Positions 1-8,895 are shown, counted from the stretch's first letter. The stretch: DNA of 64,000 nucleotides from Mesorhizobium escarrei (GCF_935825525.1 NZ_CAKXZT010000121.1:25595-89594), one strand, 5' to 3'. Notes: generated from the sequence alone by a model not told the origin. Program-made: numbers and translations.

Positions 1-536
1 ACAAGATGCTGACGAGAGCCGGAGCAGGATTAGGTACGCTGGCGGAGAAGCGGCGGGGCTTGTGTTCTGGAACGGGCAAGTAGCGGCAGAGGAAGCTGAC
101 GCCCGGGATCGACGTATCGAACGTCTCGATTGGGGCCTGAAGCGGTCGGTCGGCTGCGGTACAGAGGATGACGATTGCGGAATTCAATCAGCAGGCCCGA
201 TGTTTTGGCTCGCCCTAAGCCGCCTTTTATAAGCCAAATACGCCGCCGGGAAACGAACATTTGGCTGGGACCAGCACTCGTGACCTGTCCTATCACTCCT
301 GGCCTCGACTCGGCGCTCGCAGGGTAGCGGAGCGTCGCGTCCTCTGGAGGCATTTTCGCGGTTAGGCACCCATCAGATCAGCTACTTGATTCGAGGGTTG
401 AAAAGTTTCTGGCGGTCACCGCAGCCATAACCGACACGCAACACACAACGGCTGACCACCTCGTGCCCGCAGAACTGCCATCAGCGAAAATCCATCACGA
501 CCGCTGTTTTCCTCTGGAGGCCGGTAGCTGATCGGC
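1..536. other. Left flank, no gene supported
   Basis: No reading frame here resembles a protein family on either strand. A 10-base near-palindrome, CCTCTGGAGG, occurs twice (341-350 and 511-520), the second copy 17 bases before the stop of the PdxA-family gene. Its meaning is unknown. The stretch lies downstream of the first operon and may hold its transcription end, but I see no hairpin with a T run. Confidence 0.5.
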
Positions 537-1562
537 TCATGCGTTACTCAGCACCACGTCTGCGCTCTTACAGGACGCCGAGAGCCGGCTGGCCAACGCG
601 ATGGCGTTTTCGAAGGCGCCGGTGTTGGCGACACCCTTGCCGACAATGTCGAAGGCCGTTCCGTGCGCAGGCGTCGTGAAGACGGTGTCGAGGCCCGCCG
701 TGACAGTGACTCCCCGGTTGAAGCCGCGCATCTTCGTCGCGATCTGGCCCTGGTCGTGATACATTGCGAGCACGCCGTCATAGTCGCCGGCGAAGGCTTT
801 CAGATAGACCGTGTCCGATGGAAAGGGACCTTCGCAGGCGAAGCCCCTGGCCGCCATTGCCGCGACGGCCGGGCGGATGATCTCAATCTCCTCCATGCCG
901 AACAGGCCGCCCTCGCCGCCATGCGGGTTGAGCGCGGCGACGGCGAGCCGAGGCGCGGCGATGCCCGCCTTCTTCATCATCGTGGTCGCCAGTTCGATCG
1001 CCGCCTCGATCGCCGGGCGGTTGATCTGTTCGACCGCTTGGCGCAGCGAGACATGCGAGGTGACGCGCGACATCCACTGTTTGTCCAGCATGTTCATCTC
1101 GCTGAAATAGCCGCGATGGCCAAGCAGGTGGGCGAACATCTTGTGCTCGTCGGGAAATTTCCAGCCGCCATCATACATTGCGCGCTTGTTCAGCGGCGCG
1201 AAGGTGATTGCGTCGACCTCGCCGACCTTGGCGAAATCGATCGCGCGCGACAGCGTCTCACCGGTGAGGCGGCCGGACGCCGCACTTGCGACGCCGGGCG
1301 CGTAAGGCGCCGGATCGGTGTTTCCGAGGTCGATAAGAGGGATCGCTGCGTCCGACCAGTCGACCGAAGCGGGGCTGGAATAGCGCCGATACTCGAAGGA
1401 GACGCCGGCCTGGCGCATGCCGAGATCGAGAACCCGGGCGTCGCCGACGACCACGAGCCGGGCGGTTTCGGCCATCCTGCGGTCATGAAGGATACGGGCA
1501 GTTTGTTCGGGGCCGATGCCGGTGCAGTCGCCGGTTGTGACAGCGATGATGGGGAGGCTCAT
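537..1562 (-). CDS. PdxA-family NAD-dependent dehydrogenase (4-hydroxythreonine-4-phosphate dehydrogenase-like)
   Basis: A 341-residue protein of the PdxA family, which oxidises and decarboxylates phosphorylated hydroxy acids with a divalent metal. The three metal-ligand histidines are visible at about H170, H213 (NPHGGEGG) and H269 (YHDQG), and the N-terminus has the family pattern TTGDCTGIGPE. The start is the ATG at 1562, which overlaps the stop of the upstream dehydrogenase as ATGA. An open frame continues upstream to 1757, but that part is only the antisense-rich tail of the neighbouring gene. Last gene of a three-gene operon with two isopropylmalate/tartrate-type dehydrogenases, so a catabolic PdxA2-like role is more likely than pyridoxine synthesis. 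No D-threonate-type kinase gene lies nearby, so the phosphorylated substrate known for PdxA2 is not supported by context. Family sure, substrate unknown. Confidence 0.9.
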   Translation of the reverse strand: MSLPIIAVTTGDCTGIGPEQTARILHDRRMAETARLVVVGDARVLDLGMRQAGVSFEYRRYSSPASVDWSDAAIPLIDLGNTDPAPYAPGVASAASGRLTGETLSRAIDFAKVGEVDAITFAPLNKRAMYDGGWKFPDEHKMFAHLLGHRGYFSEMNMLDKQWMSRVTSHVSLRQAVEQINRPAIEAAIELATTMMKKAGIAAPRLAVAALNPHGGEGGLFGMEEIEIIRPAVAAMAARGFACEGPFPSDTVYLKAFAGDYDGVLAMYHDQGQIATKMRGFNRGVTVTAGLDTVFTTPAHGTAFDIVGKGVANTGAFENAIALASRLSASCKSADVVLSNA

Positions 1563-2662
1563 GATATTCTCCGCGAAGTCGTGGATGCGGCGAGCAGCGC
1601 CTCGGCGATCGCCTTGCCGCAGGTGACGGTATCGGCGCTGCCGCCGAGATCGCCGGTGCGAAGCGCCGGATCGGCAAGCACTGCCTCGATTGCCGAGACG
1701 ATCGCCGCAGCCGCATCGGCGTGGCCGAGATGGTCGATCATCATCGCACCCGCCCATATCTGACCAACGGGATTGGCAATGCCCTTGCCGGCGATGTCCG
1801 GGGCCGAGCCATGGACCGGCTCAAACAAAGACGGAAAGTTCCGCTCGGGATTGATGTTGCCGGACGGCGCGATGCCGATGGTTCCGGTGCAGGCGGGGCC
1901 AAGATCGGACAGGATGTCGCCGAAGAGATTGGAGGCGACGACGACGTCGAAGCGGTCGGGGTTCAGCACGAAAAGCGCGCAGAGAATGTCGATGTGGTAC
2001 TTGTCCCAGCGGACATCCGGATAGGATTTCGCCATCGCCTCCACCCGTTCATCCCAATAGGGCATGGTGATCGAGATACCGTTCGACTTCGTCGCCGACG
2101 TCAGGTGCTTTTTGCCGCGGCTCCGGGCGAGGCCGAAGGCGAAGCGCAGGATGCGGTCGATGCCGACGCGGCTCATCACCGTCTCCTGCAGCACGATCTC
2201 GCGATCGGTGCCCGGATACATCTTACCGCCGATCGACGAATATTCGCCCTCGGTGTTTTCGCGCACGACGAAGAAATCGATGTCGCCGGGTTCGCGGCCG
2301 GCGAGCGGCGAGCGCACACCGGGCATGAGCCGCACCGGGCGGAGATTGACATATTGGTCGAACTCGCGCCGGAACTGCAGAAGCGAACCCCACAGCGAAA
2401 CATGGTCGGGTACCGTTTCCGGCCAGCCGACGGCGCCGAAGAAGATCGCATCGTGCCCGCCGATCCTCGCCTTCCAGTCCTCGGGCATCATTCGCCCGTG
2501 TTCGGCGTAATAATCGCAGGAAGCGAAGTCGAAGTGATCGAACGCAAGGCCGATGTCGAATTTTTCGGCGGCGGCTTCTAGGACGCGAAGGCCCTCGGGT
2601 ACGACTTCCTTGCCGATGCCGTCGCCGGGGATGACAGCGATGTTCAGGCGGTTGCTCGTCAT
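1559..2662 (-). CDS. Tartrate dehydrogenase/decarboxylase-like beta-decarboxylating dehydrogenase
   Basis: A 367-residue cytoplasmic enzyme of the isocitrate/isopropylmalate dehydrogenase superfamily. Such enzymes oxidise a 2-hydroxy acid with NAD and decarboxylate the beta-keto product. Visible motifs are the N-terminal PGDGIGKEVV, the substrate loop FDQYVNLRPVR (101-111), the catalytic-Tyr block ENTEGEYS (135-142), the TKSN lysine region, and the C-terminal HGSAPDIAGKGIANP. The ENTEGEYS and LRPVR signatures fit the tartrate/malate dehydrogenase (TtuC) branch. It shares an ATGA overlap with the PdxA-family gene below and lies 14 bases after the next dehydrogenase, so all three are co-transcribed. 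AGAAGGGAAG precedes the ATG. Exact substrate among D-malate, tartrate and 3-substituted malates cannot be read from sequence. Confidence 0.9.
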   Translation of the reverse strand: MTSNRLNIAVIPGDGIGKEVVPEGLRVLEAAAEKFDIGLAFDHFDFASCDYYAEHGRMMPEDWKARIGGHDAIFFGAVGWPETVPDHVSLWGSLLQFRREFDQYVNLRPVRLMPGVRSPLAGREPGDIDFFVVRENTEGEYSSIGGKMYPGTDREIVLQETVMSRVGIDRILRFAFGLARSRGKKHLTSATKSNGISITMPYWDERVEAMAKSYPDVRWDKYHIDILCALFVLNPDRFDVVVASNLFGDILSDLGPACTGTIGIAPSGNINPERNFPSLFEPVHGSAPDIAGKGIANPVGQIWAGAMMIDHLGHADAAAAIVSAIEAVLADPALRTGDLGGSADTVTCGKAIAEALLAASTTSRRIS

Positions 2663-2676
2663 CTCTGGCTTCCCTT

Positions 2677-3753
2677 CTACTCGTTGTCGCCGAGGAGCGC
2701 TGCGCAGACCGCTTCTGTGACCCTGGCTGTCGTGGCCGTGCCGCCGAGGTCGGGCGTGTGCAGTGACGCATCCGCGGTGACGCGCTCGATGGCGCGCATC
2801 AGGCGCGCCGCGGCGGCGGGCTCGCCGAGATGCTCCAGCATCATCACCGCCGACCAGAAGGTACCGACCGGATTGGCGATGCCTTTGCCGGTAATGTCGA
2901 AGGCCGAGCCGTGGATCGGCTCGAACATCGACGGAAAATTTCTCTCGGGATTGAGATTGGCCGTCGGCGCAATGCCGATCGAGCCGGCGAGCGCCGCAGC
3001 AAGGTCCGAGAGGATATCGGCGTGGAGATTGGTCGCGACGATCGTGTCGAGCGAGCGCGGATTGAGCGTCATTCGGACCGTCATCGCGTCGACCAGCATC
3101 TTGTCCCAGGCGACATCGGGGAAATCGGCCGCGACCTCGCGGGCGATATCGTCCCAGAGCACCATGCCGTGACGCTGAGCGTTGGACTTGGTGACCACGG
3201 TCAGCAGTTTCCGCGGCCGCGACCGCGCCATCTCGAAGGCGAAACGCATGATGCGCGTCACGCCGGCGCGGGTGAAGATCGAGACTTCAGTTGCGACCTC
3301 CTCGGGCAGGCCGCGATGCGAGCGGCCGCCCTGGCCGGCATATTCGCCTTCGGAATTCTCCCGGACGATGACCCAGTCGAGATCGCTCGGCGTGACGCCT
3401 CGGAGCGGGCTTTCGATGCCGGGCAGGATACGCGTCGGGCGGACATTGGCGTACTGGTCGAAGGGCTGGCAGATCGCAAGGCGCAGCCCCCACAGCGTCA
3501 GATGATCGGGCACGTCGGGCGCACCCACGGCGCCGAAATAGATCGCGTTGAAGGCCTTCAGTTGCTCGGTCCCGTCCTCGGGCATCATAGTGCCGTTGGC
3601 CTTGTAGTAGTCCGAGCCCCAGTCGAAATGCTGGACCTTGAGATCGAAACCCCCGTCGCGCGCGGCGCAGACGGCCAGTACGCGAAGGCCAGCCGCAACC
3701 ACCTCCTTGCCGATTCCGTCGCCTGGAATAGCCGCGATCCTGTAGCTTCGCAT
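2677..3753 (-). CDS. Isopropylmalate/tartrate dehydrogenase-family enzyme
   Basis: A 358-residue paralogue of the preceding dehydrogenase: PGDGIGKEVV near the N-terminus, FDQYANVRPTR (98-108), ENSEGEYAG (132-140), TKSN, and HGSAFDITGKGIANP. The start is the ATG at 3753, with GGAGGA nine bases upstream. The open frame runs further to 3828 but that extension crosses the predicted operator and lacks homology. First gene of the operon with the tartrate-dehydrogenase-like and PdxA-like genes. Having two near-duplicate beta-decarboxylating dehydrogenases side by side suggests stereoisomeric substrates or successive steps. Promoter lies in the 166-base divergent region shared with the hydrolase gene and contains an ATTGTCAACA box. 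Confidence 0.88.
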   Translation of the reverse strand: MRSYRIAAIPGDGIGKEVVAAGLRVLAVCAARDGGFDLKVQHFDWGSDYYKANGTMMPEDGTEQLKAFNAIYFGAVGAPDVPDHLTLWGLRLAICQPFDQYANVRPTRILPGIESPLRGVTPSDLDWVIVRENSEGEYAGQGGRSHRGLPEEVATEVSIFTRAGVTRIMRFAFEMARSRPRKLLTVVTKSNAQRHGMVLWDDIAREVAADFPDVAWDKMLVDAMTVRMTLNPRSLDTIVATNLHADILSDLAAALAGSIGIAPTANLNPERNFPSMFEPIHGSAFDITGKGIANPVGTFWSAVMMLEHLGEPAAAARLMRAIERVTADASLHTPDLGGTATTARVTEAVCAALLGDNE

Positions 3754-3820
3754 CGATTCCCGTCCTCCGCTGGTAACGCCAAACCACAGCAACGATTTCG
3801 TGATGCCGAAAACGTCAAGA

Positions 3821-3846
3821 ATTGTCAATTATAAACTGTTGACAAT
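3821..3846. promoter_or_regulatory. Predicted GntR operator, divergent promoter region
   Basis: An inverted repeat, ATTGTCAAT (3821-3829) facing GTTGACAAT (3838-3846) across eight bases. Read on the minus strand the right half is ATTGTCAACAG, the word found again before three other operons of this region. It sits between a dehydrogenase operon (minus) and a hydrolase (plus), so one site could control both. TTGACA within it could also serve as a -35 element. Function inferred from repetition and from TGT-N2-ACA symmetry typical of FCD-type GntR operators. Confidence 0.65.
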
Positions 3847-3919
3847 TTTTCCGAATGGGTGCGACGCTTCGGCCGGCGCACCTGTTCCGATGTCATAGCC
3901 AGGGAGAAATGCAATCTCG

Positions 3920-4873
3920 TTGCAAGCGAACCAGCAAATATCCGGAATGCCCCCGCTCCCCGAGAGCCATCCCGGCCTTATGCGGGGATTCCGTTACGAG
4001 CGCGTCCGTACGGGCGGCACCGAGATCAACGTCGCGATCGCTGGAAAAGGGCCGCCGCTCCTGCTGCTGCACGGCAATCCGCTGACCCATGTAAGCTGGC
4101 ACAAGATCGCCCCGACGCTCGCCGAAAGCTTCACCGTCGTTGCGCCCGACCTTCGCGGCTACGGCGACAGTTCCAAGCCCGATGGCGGCGAGGATCATTC
4201 CGCCTATTCGTTCCGGGCGATGGGCAAGGACAATGTCGCCGTCATGGCGCATTTCGGTTTCGACCGGTTTCAGGTCGCCGGGCATGATCGCGGCGCGCGG
4301 GTGGCGTTCCGCATGGCGCTGGATTTTCCCGGGCGGATCGAGCGCATGGCCGCTCTCGACATAGTGCCGACCCATCATGCGCTGACCAGCGTCACGCTCG
4401 GCTGGGGGCTCGAAGCCTATCACTGGTTCTTCATGGCCCAGAAAGCGCCGTTCCCGGAAAAGCTGCTGACGGCGGACCTCGACTATTACATCGACTACAA
4501 GCTGAACAAGAAGGGCGTCGGGCTGGAAATCTTCAGCCCGCAGGCGATGGCCGAATACAAGCGCTGCACGACGCCCGAGCAGATCCACGCCGTCTGCGAG
4601 GATTATCGCGCCACCGTCGGCGTCGACCTGGCAATGGACACGGCGGATTTCGGCAAGCGGACGATTGCGTGTCCGGTGCTCGTTCTCTGGGGTTCGAACA
4701 GCCATTGCGGCCGGCATTTCGCCCCGCTCGAAGCGTGGGAGCCCTGGGCCCCGGACCTTCGCGGCTGGGCCGTGCCGACCGGCCACTATCCGGCCGAGCA
4801 GCGGCCGGACATCATCTACGAGGCGTTCTGGCAATTTTTCAACGGGCACGAACCCAGCTCGTTAGCCGGCTGA
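3920..4873 (+). CDS. Alpha/beta hydrolase, haloacetate (fluoroacetate) dehalogenase-like
   Basis: A 317-residue alpha/beta hydrolase. It carries HGNP (51-54) for the oxyanion hole, the nucleophile elbow GHDRGAR with Asp123 followed by Arg124 and Arg127, YHWFF with His168-Trp169, and a C-terminal catalytic His in TGHYP (His289). The Asp nucleophile with the Arg pair and the His-Trp pair is the fluoroacetate dehalogenase pattern, where Arg binds carboxylate and His/Trp hold the halide. The start shown is a TTG with AGGGAG 13 bases upstream. An ATG at 3947 would give a protein nine residues shorter and is equally possible. It is divergent from the dehydrogenase operon, shares its operator region, and converges on the next dehydrogenase. 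It may act on a 2-substituted carboxylate feeding the pathway; true dehalogenation is untested. Confidence 0.85.
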   Translation: MQANQQISGMPPLPESHPGLMRGFRYERVRTGGTEINVAIAGKGPPLLLLHGNPLTHVSWHKIAPTLAESFTVVAPDLRGYGDSSKPDGGEDHSAYSFRAMGKDNVAVMAHFGFDRFQVAGHDRGARVAFRMALDFPGRIERMAALDIVPTHHALTSVTLGWGLEAYHWFFMAQKAPFPEKLLTADLDYYIDYKLNKKGVGLEIFSPQAMAEYKRCTTPEQIHAVCEDYRATVGVDLAMDTADFGKRTIACPVLVLWGSNSHCGRHFAPLEAWEPWAPDLRGWAVPTGHYPAEQRPDIIYEAFWQFFNGHEPSSLAG

Positions 4874-4887
4874 CGGATCGCCCGGCT
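4864..4887. terminator. Possible bidirectional terminator hairpin between convergent genes
   Basis: AGCCGG (4864-4869) pairs with CCGGCT (4882-4887) around a 12-base loop. It fills the 14-base gap between two convergent stop codons and extends into the end of the hydrolase gene. No T run follows on either side, so it is a weak candidate. Confidence 0.35.
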
Positions 4888-5976
4888 TCAAGCGGCAGAA
4901 ACGCCGGATTCGATCGCGGCGAGGATGCCGCGGGTCATTTCGGCGGTGCCGGCGATTCCCCTGATGTCGCGGGTGCGGGTGGCGGGATCGGCGAGTGCGG
5001 CGGTGATGGCGGCTTCCATGATCGCCGACGCCTCAACGGCCTCCGCTATCTTACGGTTGTGGCCGAGCCACTCGATCATCATGCGGGCAGATTCGATCAT
5101 CGCGAACGGATTGGCGATGCCCTTGCCAGCGATGTCGGGAGCCGAGCCGTGCGTCGCCTGCGCCATCGCCAGATTGCCTTCTCCGATGCACAGGCCTGGC
5201 GCCATGCCGAGGCCGCCGACGAGGCCCGCCGCCTCGTCGGTCAGGATGTCGCCGAACATGTTTGTGGTGACGACAACATCAAAACTCTGCGGATCGCGAA
5301 TGAGCCGCATCGCCATCGTGTCGACGATCACTTCGTCCACCGTCACATCCGGGAATTCCTTGGCGATTCGGTAGCATTCCTCGACGAACATGCCGCAGCC
5401 GAGCTTGAAGACGGTGTTCTTGTGGACCACTGTCAGGCGCTTCTTGCGCTGCCGCGCGATCTCGAAGGCGGCGCGAGCGACGCGCGACGACCCGGCGCGG
5501 GTGATGACGCGGACCGAGATCGTCACATCCTCCGTCGGTCGGAACTCGCCTGAACCGGCGACGACGTTGCGGTCGGGCTGAAAGCCCTCATTGTTCTCGC
5601 GCACGATGACCAAATCGACGCCGTCATGGATCGCGCCGAGGCCGGGATAGGAGCGCGTCGGACGGATATTGGCGAAGAGGTCGAAGCGCTTGCGCATGAT
5701 CGGATGCGGATTGATCGCGCCGGGAACTTTTGGGTAGGCCTGATGGCCGATCGGGCCGAGGATGAAGCCGTCCATCTTCGACAGCGCCTCCATCGTGCCG
5801 TCCGGCAAGGTCGAGCCATGCGTGTCGAGCGCGGTGCGGCCGATCGGCATGGGCCGCCAGTCGATGCGCAGGCCCGTCTTTGCGGCGGCGGCGCGGGTCA
5901 CCTCGACCGCCGCCGGCACGATCTCGTGGCCGATATCGTCGCCGTTCAGGATCCCGATAACGAGATGGCTTTGCAT
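4888..5976 (-). CDS. Isocitrate/isopropylmalate dehydrogenase-family protein, divergent type
   Basis: A 362-residue member of the beta-decarboxylating dehydrogenase superfamily but of another branch from the two at 1.6-3.8 kb. The N-terminal glycine motif reads NGDDIGHE instead of PGDGIGKE, the substrate loop is FANIRPTRSYPG (101-112), and the catalytic block reads ENNEGFQPDRN (127-137), with Phe at the position where Tyr stands in ENTEGEY. The C-terminal NAD-site region HGSAPDIAGKGIANP is intact. AAAGGA lies seven bases before the ATG. Twelve bases separate it from an upstream MmgE/PrpD gene, so it is the last gene of that operon. Probably a dehydrogenase for a larger or differently charged 3-substituted malate; isocitrate and homoisocitrate are alternatives. 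Confidence 0.86.
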   Translation of the reverse strand: MQSHLVIGILNGDDIGHEIVPAAVEVTRAAAAKTGLRIDWRPMPIGRTALDTHGSTLPDGTMEALSKMDGFILGPIGHQAYPKVPGAINPHPIMRKRFDLFANIRPTRSYPGLGAIHDGVDLVIVRENNEGFQPDRNVVAGSGEFRPTEDVTISVRVITRAGSSRVARAAFEIARQRKKRLTVVHKNTVFKLGCGMFVEECYRIAKEFPDVTVDEVIVDTMAMRLIRDPQSFDVVVTTNMFGDILTDEAAGLVGGLGMAPGLCIGEGNLAMAQATHGSAPDIAGKGIANPFAMIESARMMIEWLGHNRKIAEAVEASAIMEAAITAALADPATRTRDIRGIAGTAEMTRGILAAIESGVSAA

Positions 5977-5988
5977 GGTAGTGTCCTT

Positions 5989-7338
5989 TCAGACGCGGGC
6001 CGCGCCGGCGCGTGCAATCTGCGCGACGTCCACCGCCGTTTCGAGCGCCCAGCCCCTGGCGAGGAGGTCGCGGGCGGCCTTCTCGCCGATCACCGGGATC
6101 GACTGGCTGATGAATTTTTCGCCGATCGCCACGTTGGAGAGCGGCCGTTCCAGGCTGCCGATCGCATGCGGGACATGGAGGCTGATCCGTTCTCCGTCCT
6201 CGAGCGTGACGGCGATGTGCACCGCGTCTTCGTCAACGCTCGTGTCGCTCGTCGCCGTCACCTTGTCGCGCAGCGCCATGATGGCGGGATCGCGCACGGC
6301 CCCGTCGGTGAACGCCGTCGGCGAGCCGTCGCTGCGCAGGAGCGCCGTCGCGGCGGCATGAAAGACGCTGAACTTACCCTCCAGCCCGGTCTTCGGCGTC
6401 CTCTTGCCGGTGAGTTCCAGCACCAGCGGATGCGTGCGCAATTCGACGGCAACGATCGCGGAAACCCTGTCACCCAGTCTTTCGCGCAACTGCTGGCAGC
6501 CGTCGATAGTGGGATGGATGACGATGCCGCAGGCATAGGGCTTGTAGGTGTTGAGGCCGGCCTCCCAGCGCGTCCCGAGGCCACCGATGATCTCGGAATA
6601 GTCCTGCTTGGTGGAAAGCACGTTGGCAAAGCCGCGCGGCGCTTCGATGGCGCGGTCCGAACTGTCGAAATTCGCCTTGGCGAGGAAGGCCGCCATGGCG
6701 CCGTTCTGCGCGGCGCGGCCGGGATGAAAACTCTTGCACATCGTGCCGAACATTTCGCGCAAGCCCGACGACTGCGTCGCCGCGATGCCGAAAGCCCAGA
6801 CCATCTGCTGGCGCGTCAGGCCGATGAGCTTGCCAGTCGCTGCGGCAGCGCCGAACACGCCCGCCGTGCCGGTGATGTGCCAGCCGCGATCGTAGTGGTC
6901 GGGATAGACGCAGTTGCCGATGCGGCACTCGACCTCGACGCCGACGATCAGCGCCGTCAGGAAGTCGCGGCCGCTGATCGCCAGGCTTTCCGCCACCGCA
7001 AGGATTGCCGATGCGACTGGGCCGGCGGGATGGATTATCGTCTTCAGATGGGTGTCGTCGTAGTCGAGCACATGCGAGGAAATGCCGTTGACTAGCGCGG
7101 CGTGGAGTTCGTCGAGCCGCTCGGTGCGGCCGATCACCTGCGCCCGCTCGGGGCCGGAAAACATCCGCATCGCGTCGAGCGCGCGATCGACGGTCTCGTG
7201 ACGTGCGCCACCAACGGCGCAGCCGAGCCAGTTGACGAAGGTCCTGACACCTTCGGCGCGAACATCGGCGGGAATCTCGTCGGCGCGGAGATCCACGGCC
7301 CAGTCGGCCAGTCGTTTGGTGATCCCGGTGTCGTTCAT
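5989..7338 (-). CDS. MmgE/PrpD family protein (dehydratase, decarboxylase or epimerase type)
   Basis: A 449-residue MmgE/PrpD protein. Known members are 2-methylcitrate dehydratase, cis-aconitate decarboxylase and iminodisuccinate epimerase. Family hallmarks are HVLDYDDTH near residue 75, GVEVECRIG, the helical block with MFGTMCKSFHPGRAAQNG, and the later KPYACGIVIHP segment, which carry the conserved Asp, Lys, His and cofactor-independent active-site residues. It follows another MmgE/PrpD gene after 141 bases and precedes the divergent dehydrogenase by 12, so the three form an operon starting at the 8.97 kb operator. Pairing of a dehydratase or epimerase with a beta-decarboxylating dehydrogenase suggests consecutive steps on a substituted di- or tricarboxylate. 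Confidence 0.88.
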   Translation of the reverse strand: MNDTGITKRLADWAVDLRADEIPADVRAEGVRTFVNWLGCAVGGARHETVDRALDAMRMFSGPERAQVIGRTERLDELHAALVNGISSHVLDYDDTHLKTIIHPAGPVASAILAVAESLAISGRDFLTALIVGVEVECRIGNCVYPDHYDRGWHITGTAGVFGAAAATGKLIGLTRQQMVWAFGIAATQSSGLREMFGTMCKSFHPGRAAQNGAMAAFLAKANFDSSDRAIEAPRGFANVLSTKQDYSEIIGGLGTRWEAGLNTYKPYACGIVIHPTIDGCQQLRERLGDRVSAIVAVELRTHPLVLELTGKRTPKTGLEGKFSVFHAAATALLRSDGSPTAFTDGAVRDPAIMALRDKVTATSDTSVDEDAVHIAVTLEDGERISLHVPHAIGSLERPLSNVAIGEKFISQSIPVIGEKAARDLLARGWALETAVDVAQIARAGAARV

Positions 7339-7479
7339 CGTCTTACTGTCTTTCGATTGGGCAGGGATTCAGTCGCGGGCGCCGTTCAAACGGCGCGAAG
7401 GGTTTCGAAGAGGGTCGCGGCAGACCGCTGGCCGAAGCGACGAAGTATCTCGCCCGGCATCGCTGCTCCGTTCGCCGGT

Positions 7480-8895
7480 TCAGGCGGCGGAGATCAGGCG
7501 GGCGGTTAAGCTGTCGAGCGAGGCCAAGCGTTCCAGGCCACGCACCAGTTCTACGATCTCGTTCGCCTTGCTCTGCGCCATGCCGGCGAATTCCGCGTTC
7601 TCGCGGAATTTGTCGGCGACCTCGTCATAGCTCATCGGGAAGGCCGGGCTGCCCTTGCCGAAATCGGCGCGTCCGGAGATCTTGCGGCCGTCGGCGAGTT
7701 CGATGTCGATCAGCGTCGTCATCAAATGATAGCCGGCGGCCTCCGCCTCGTCGTCGACCACGAAATCGACCTTCTCGATCATCGCCTTAACGTCCTCGCG
7801 CTCGACGGCGGTGTCGGTGAACTCGTTAAGGCCGGCGCGGCCGTCGAGAAGCAGGATCGCCATACAGAATTCCATCGAGAATTTCGCCTGGAGCTCGTCC
7901 TTCGGCCGGTGGTGGATCAGCGCGTTCGGCATGTTGGAGTTGGTGCCGACGCGGACGCGCTTCACGTCATTTGCGCGGATGCCGTGCTTCCGGATCAGGC
8001 GCAGCATCTCGGTCATGCCGGGATGGGTCAGCGAGCCCGACGGATGCGGCTTGATCGAGACGCCGGGGCTGGCAAAGGTCCACGGCGCGCCGAGCTTGCC
8101 GAAGATGGCGCTCTGGTCGTAGCCGCCGCCGGCGGCGGCGAAGAAGCCGCGCGGCGCTTCGAGAATGCTTCCGGCGGCGGTCCAGCCATAGGAAGCGAAC
8201 TGCGCCGCCGCGACGCCGCTCTCCGACGAGCGGCCGGCATGGAACGGCTTGGTCATGGTGCCGAAATTCTCGCGCAGGCCCGCCGACTGGCTGCCAGCGA
8301 TCGAAAGGGCGCGCTGGGTCGTCGCGACATCGAAGCCCATCAGCTTGGCGCTCGCCGCCGCCGCCGCGAAGGTGCCGCAGGTCGCCGTCGCATGGAACCC
8401 GGTCTGGTAGTGGCGCGGCGCGATCGCCTCGGCGATCTTGCACTCGACCTCGACGCCGAGATGGTAGGCCAGCATGAAATCCCGGCCCGACGCCTTGACC
8501 AGTTCGGAAATCGCCAACGCTGCGGGCAACGCCGGAGCGGTCGGATGCGTCAGCAGGCCATAGACGCGGTCCTTGGCGACGGCGAGCTGCGTGTCGTCGT
8601 AATCGTCGGCATGGATGCCGACACCGTTGGCGAATGCGGCAAAGCGGGGCGCGACCTTGCGTCCGCCGCCGATGACCGTCGCGGTACCCTCGGCGAGACC
8701 GAGATCGTCGAGATGCCTGCGCACCAGCTCGCCGCTCTTGGCGACCGAGCCGGACAGCGCCAGGCCAAAACCGTCGAGGATCGATTTCTTGCCAAGTTCG
8801 ACGACTTCGGCGGAGAGGTCGTCGACCGTCGCCCCGACGATGAAATCGGCGACGTATTTCGTTAGCGGGACATCGAGTGCTTTGTTCTGGTTCAT
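7480..8895 (-). CDS. MmgE/PrpD family protein
   Basis: A 471-residue MmgE/PrpD paralogue, clearly different from its neighbour. Hallmarks are GIHADDYDDTQLA, GVEVECKIAEAI, ENFGTMTKPFHAGRSSESG and KPHPSGSLTHPG. The start chosen is the ATG at 8895, which has GAGG seven bases upstream; the open frame runs 24 codons further into the operator region without homology. First gene of an operon with a second MmgE/PrpD and a dehydrogenase. The ATTGTCAACA box lies 72-83 bases upstream, close enough for promoter control. The substrate is unknown; DDTQ in place of DDTH and KPHPSG in place of KPYACG show that the two paralogues have different pockets. Confidence 0.88.
   Translation of the reverse strand: MNQNKALDVPLTKYVADFIVGATVDDLSAEVVELGKKSILDGFGLALSGSVAKSGELVRRHLDDLGLAEGTATVIGGGRKVAPRFAAFANGVGIHADDYDDTQLAVAKDRVYGLLTHPTAPALPAALAISELVKASGRDFMLAYHLGVEVECKIAEAIAPRHYQTGFHATATCGTFAAAAASAKLMGFDVATTQRALSIAGSQSAGLRENFGTMTKPFHAGRSSESGVAAAQFASYGWTAAGSILEAPRGFFAAAGGGYDQSAIFGKLGAPWTFASPGVSIKPHPSGSLTHPGMTEMLRLIRKHGIRANDVKRVRVGTNSNMPNALIHHRPKDELQAKFSMEFCMAILLLDGRAGLNEFTDTAVEREDVKAMIEKVDFVVDDEAEAAGYHLMTTLIDIELADGRKISGRADFGKGSPAFPMSYDEVADKFRENAEFAGMAQSKANEIVELVRGLERLASLDSLTARLISAA

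Noticed and set aside
30..353. 107-codon minus-strand frame at the left edge
   Set aside because: No homology pattern, no ribosome-binding site, Arg/Pro/Ser-rich.
663..1763. Long plus-strand frame opposite the PdxA and tartrate-dehydrogenase genes
   Set aside because: Arg/Asp/His-rich composition without family motifs; mirror of real minus-strand genes in high-GC DNA.
3838..3844. Reading TTGACA as a bare sigma-70 -35 box
   Set aside because: No fitting -10 element 17 bases on, and the wider 10-mer is repeated at three other operon heads, which suits an operator better.
5626..7095. 489-codon plus-strand frame opposite the dehydrogenase and MmgE/PrpD genes
   Set aside because: Antisense shadow: no motifs, basic/acidic low-complexity composition, and both genes beneath it are clear.
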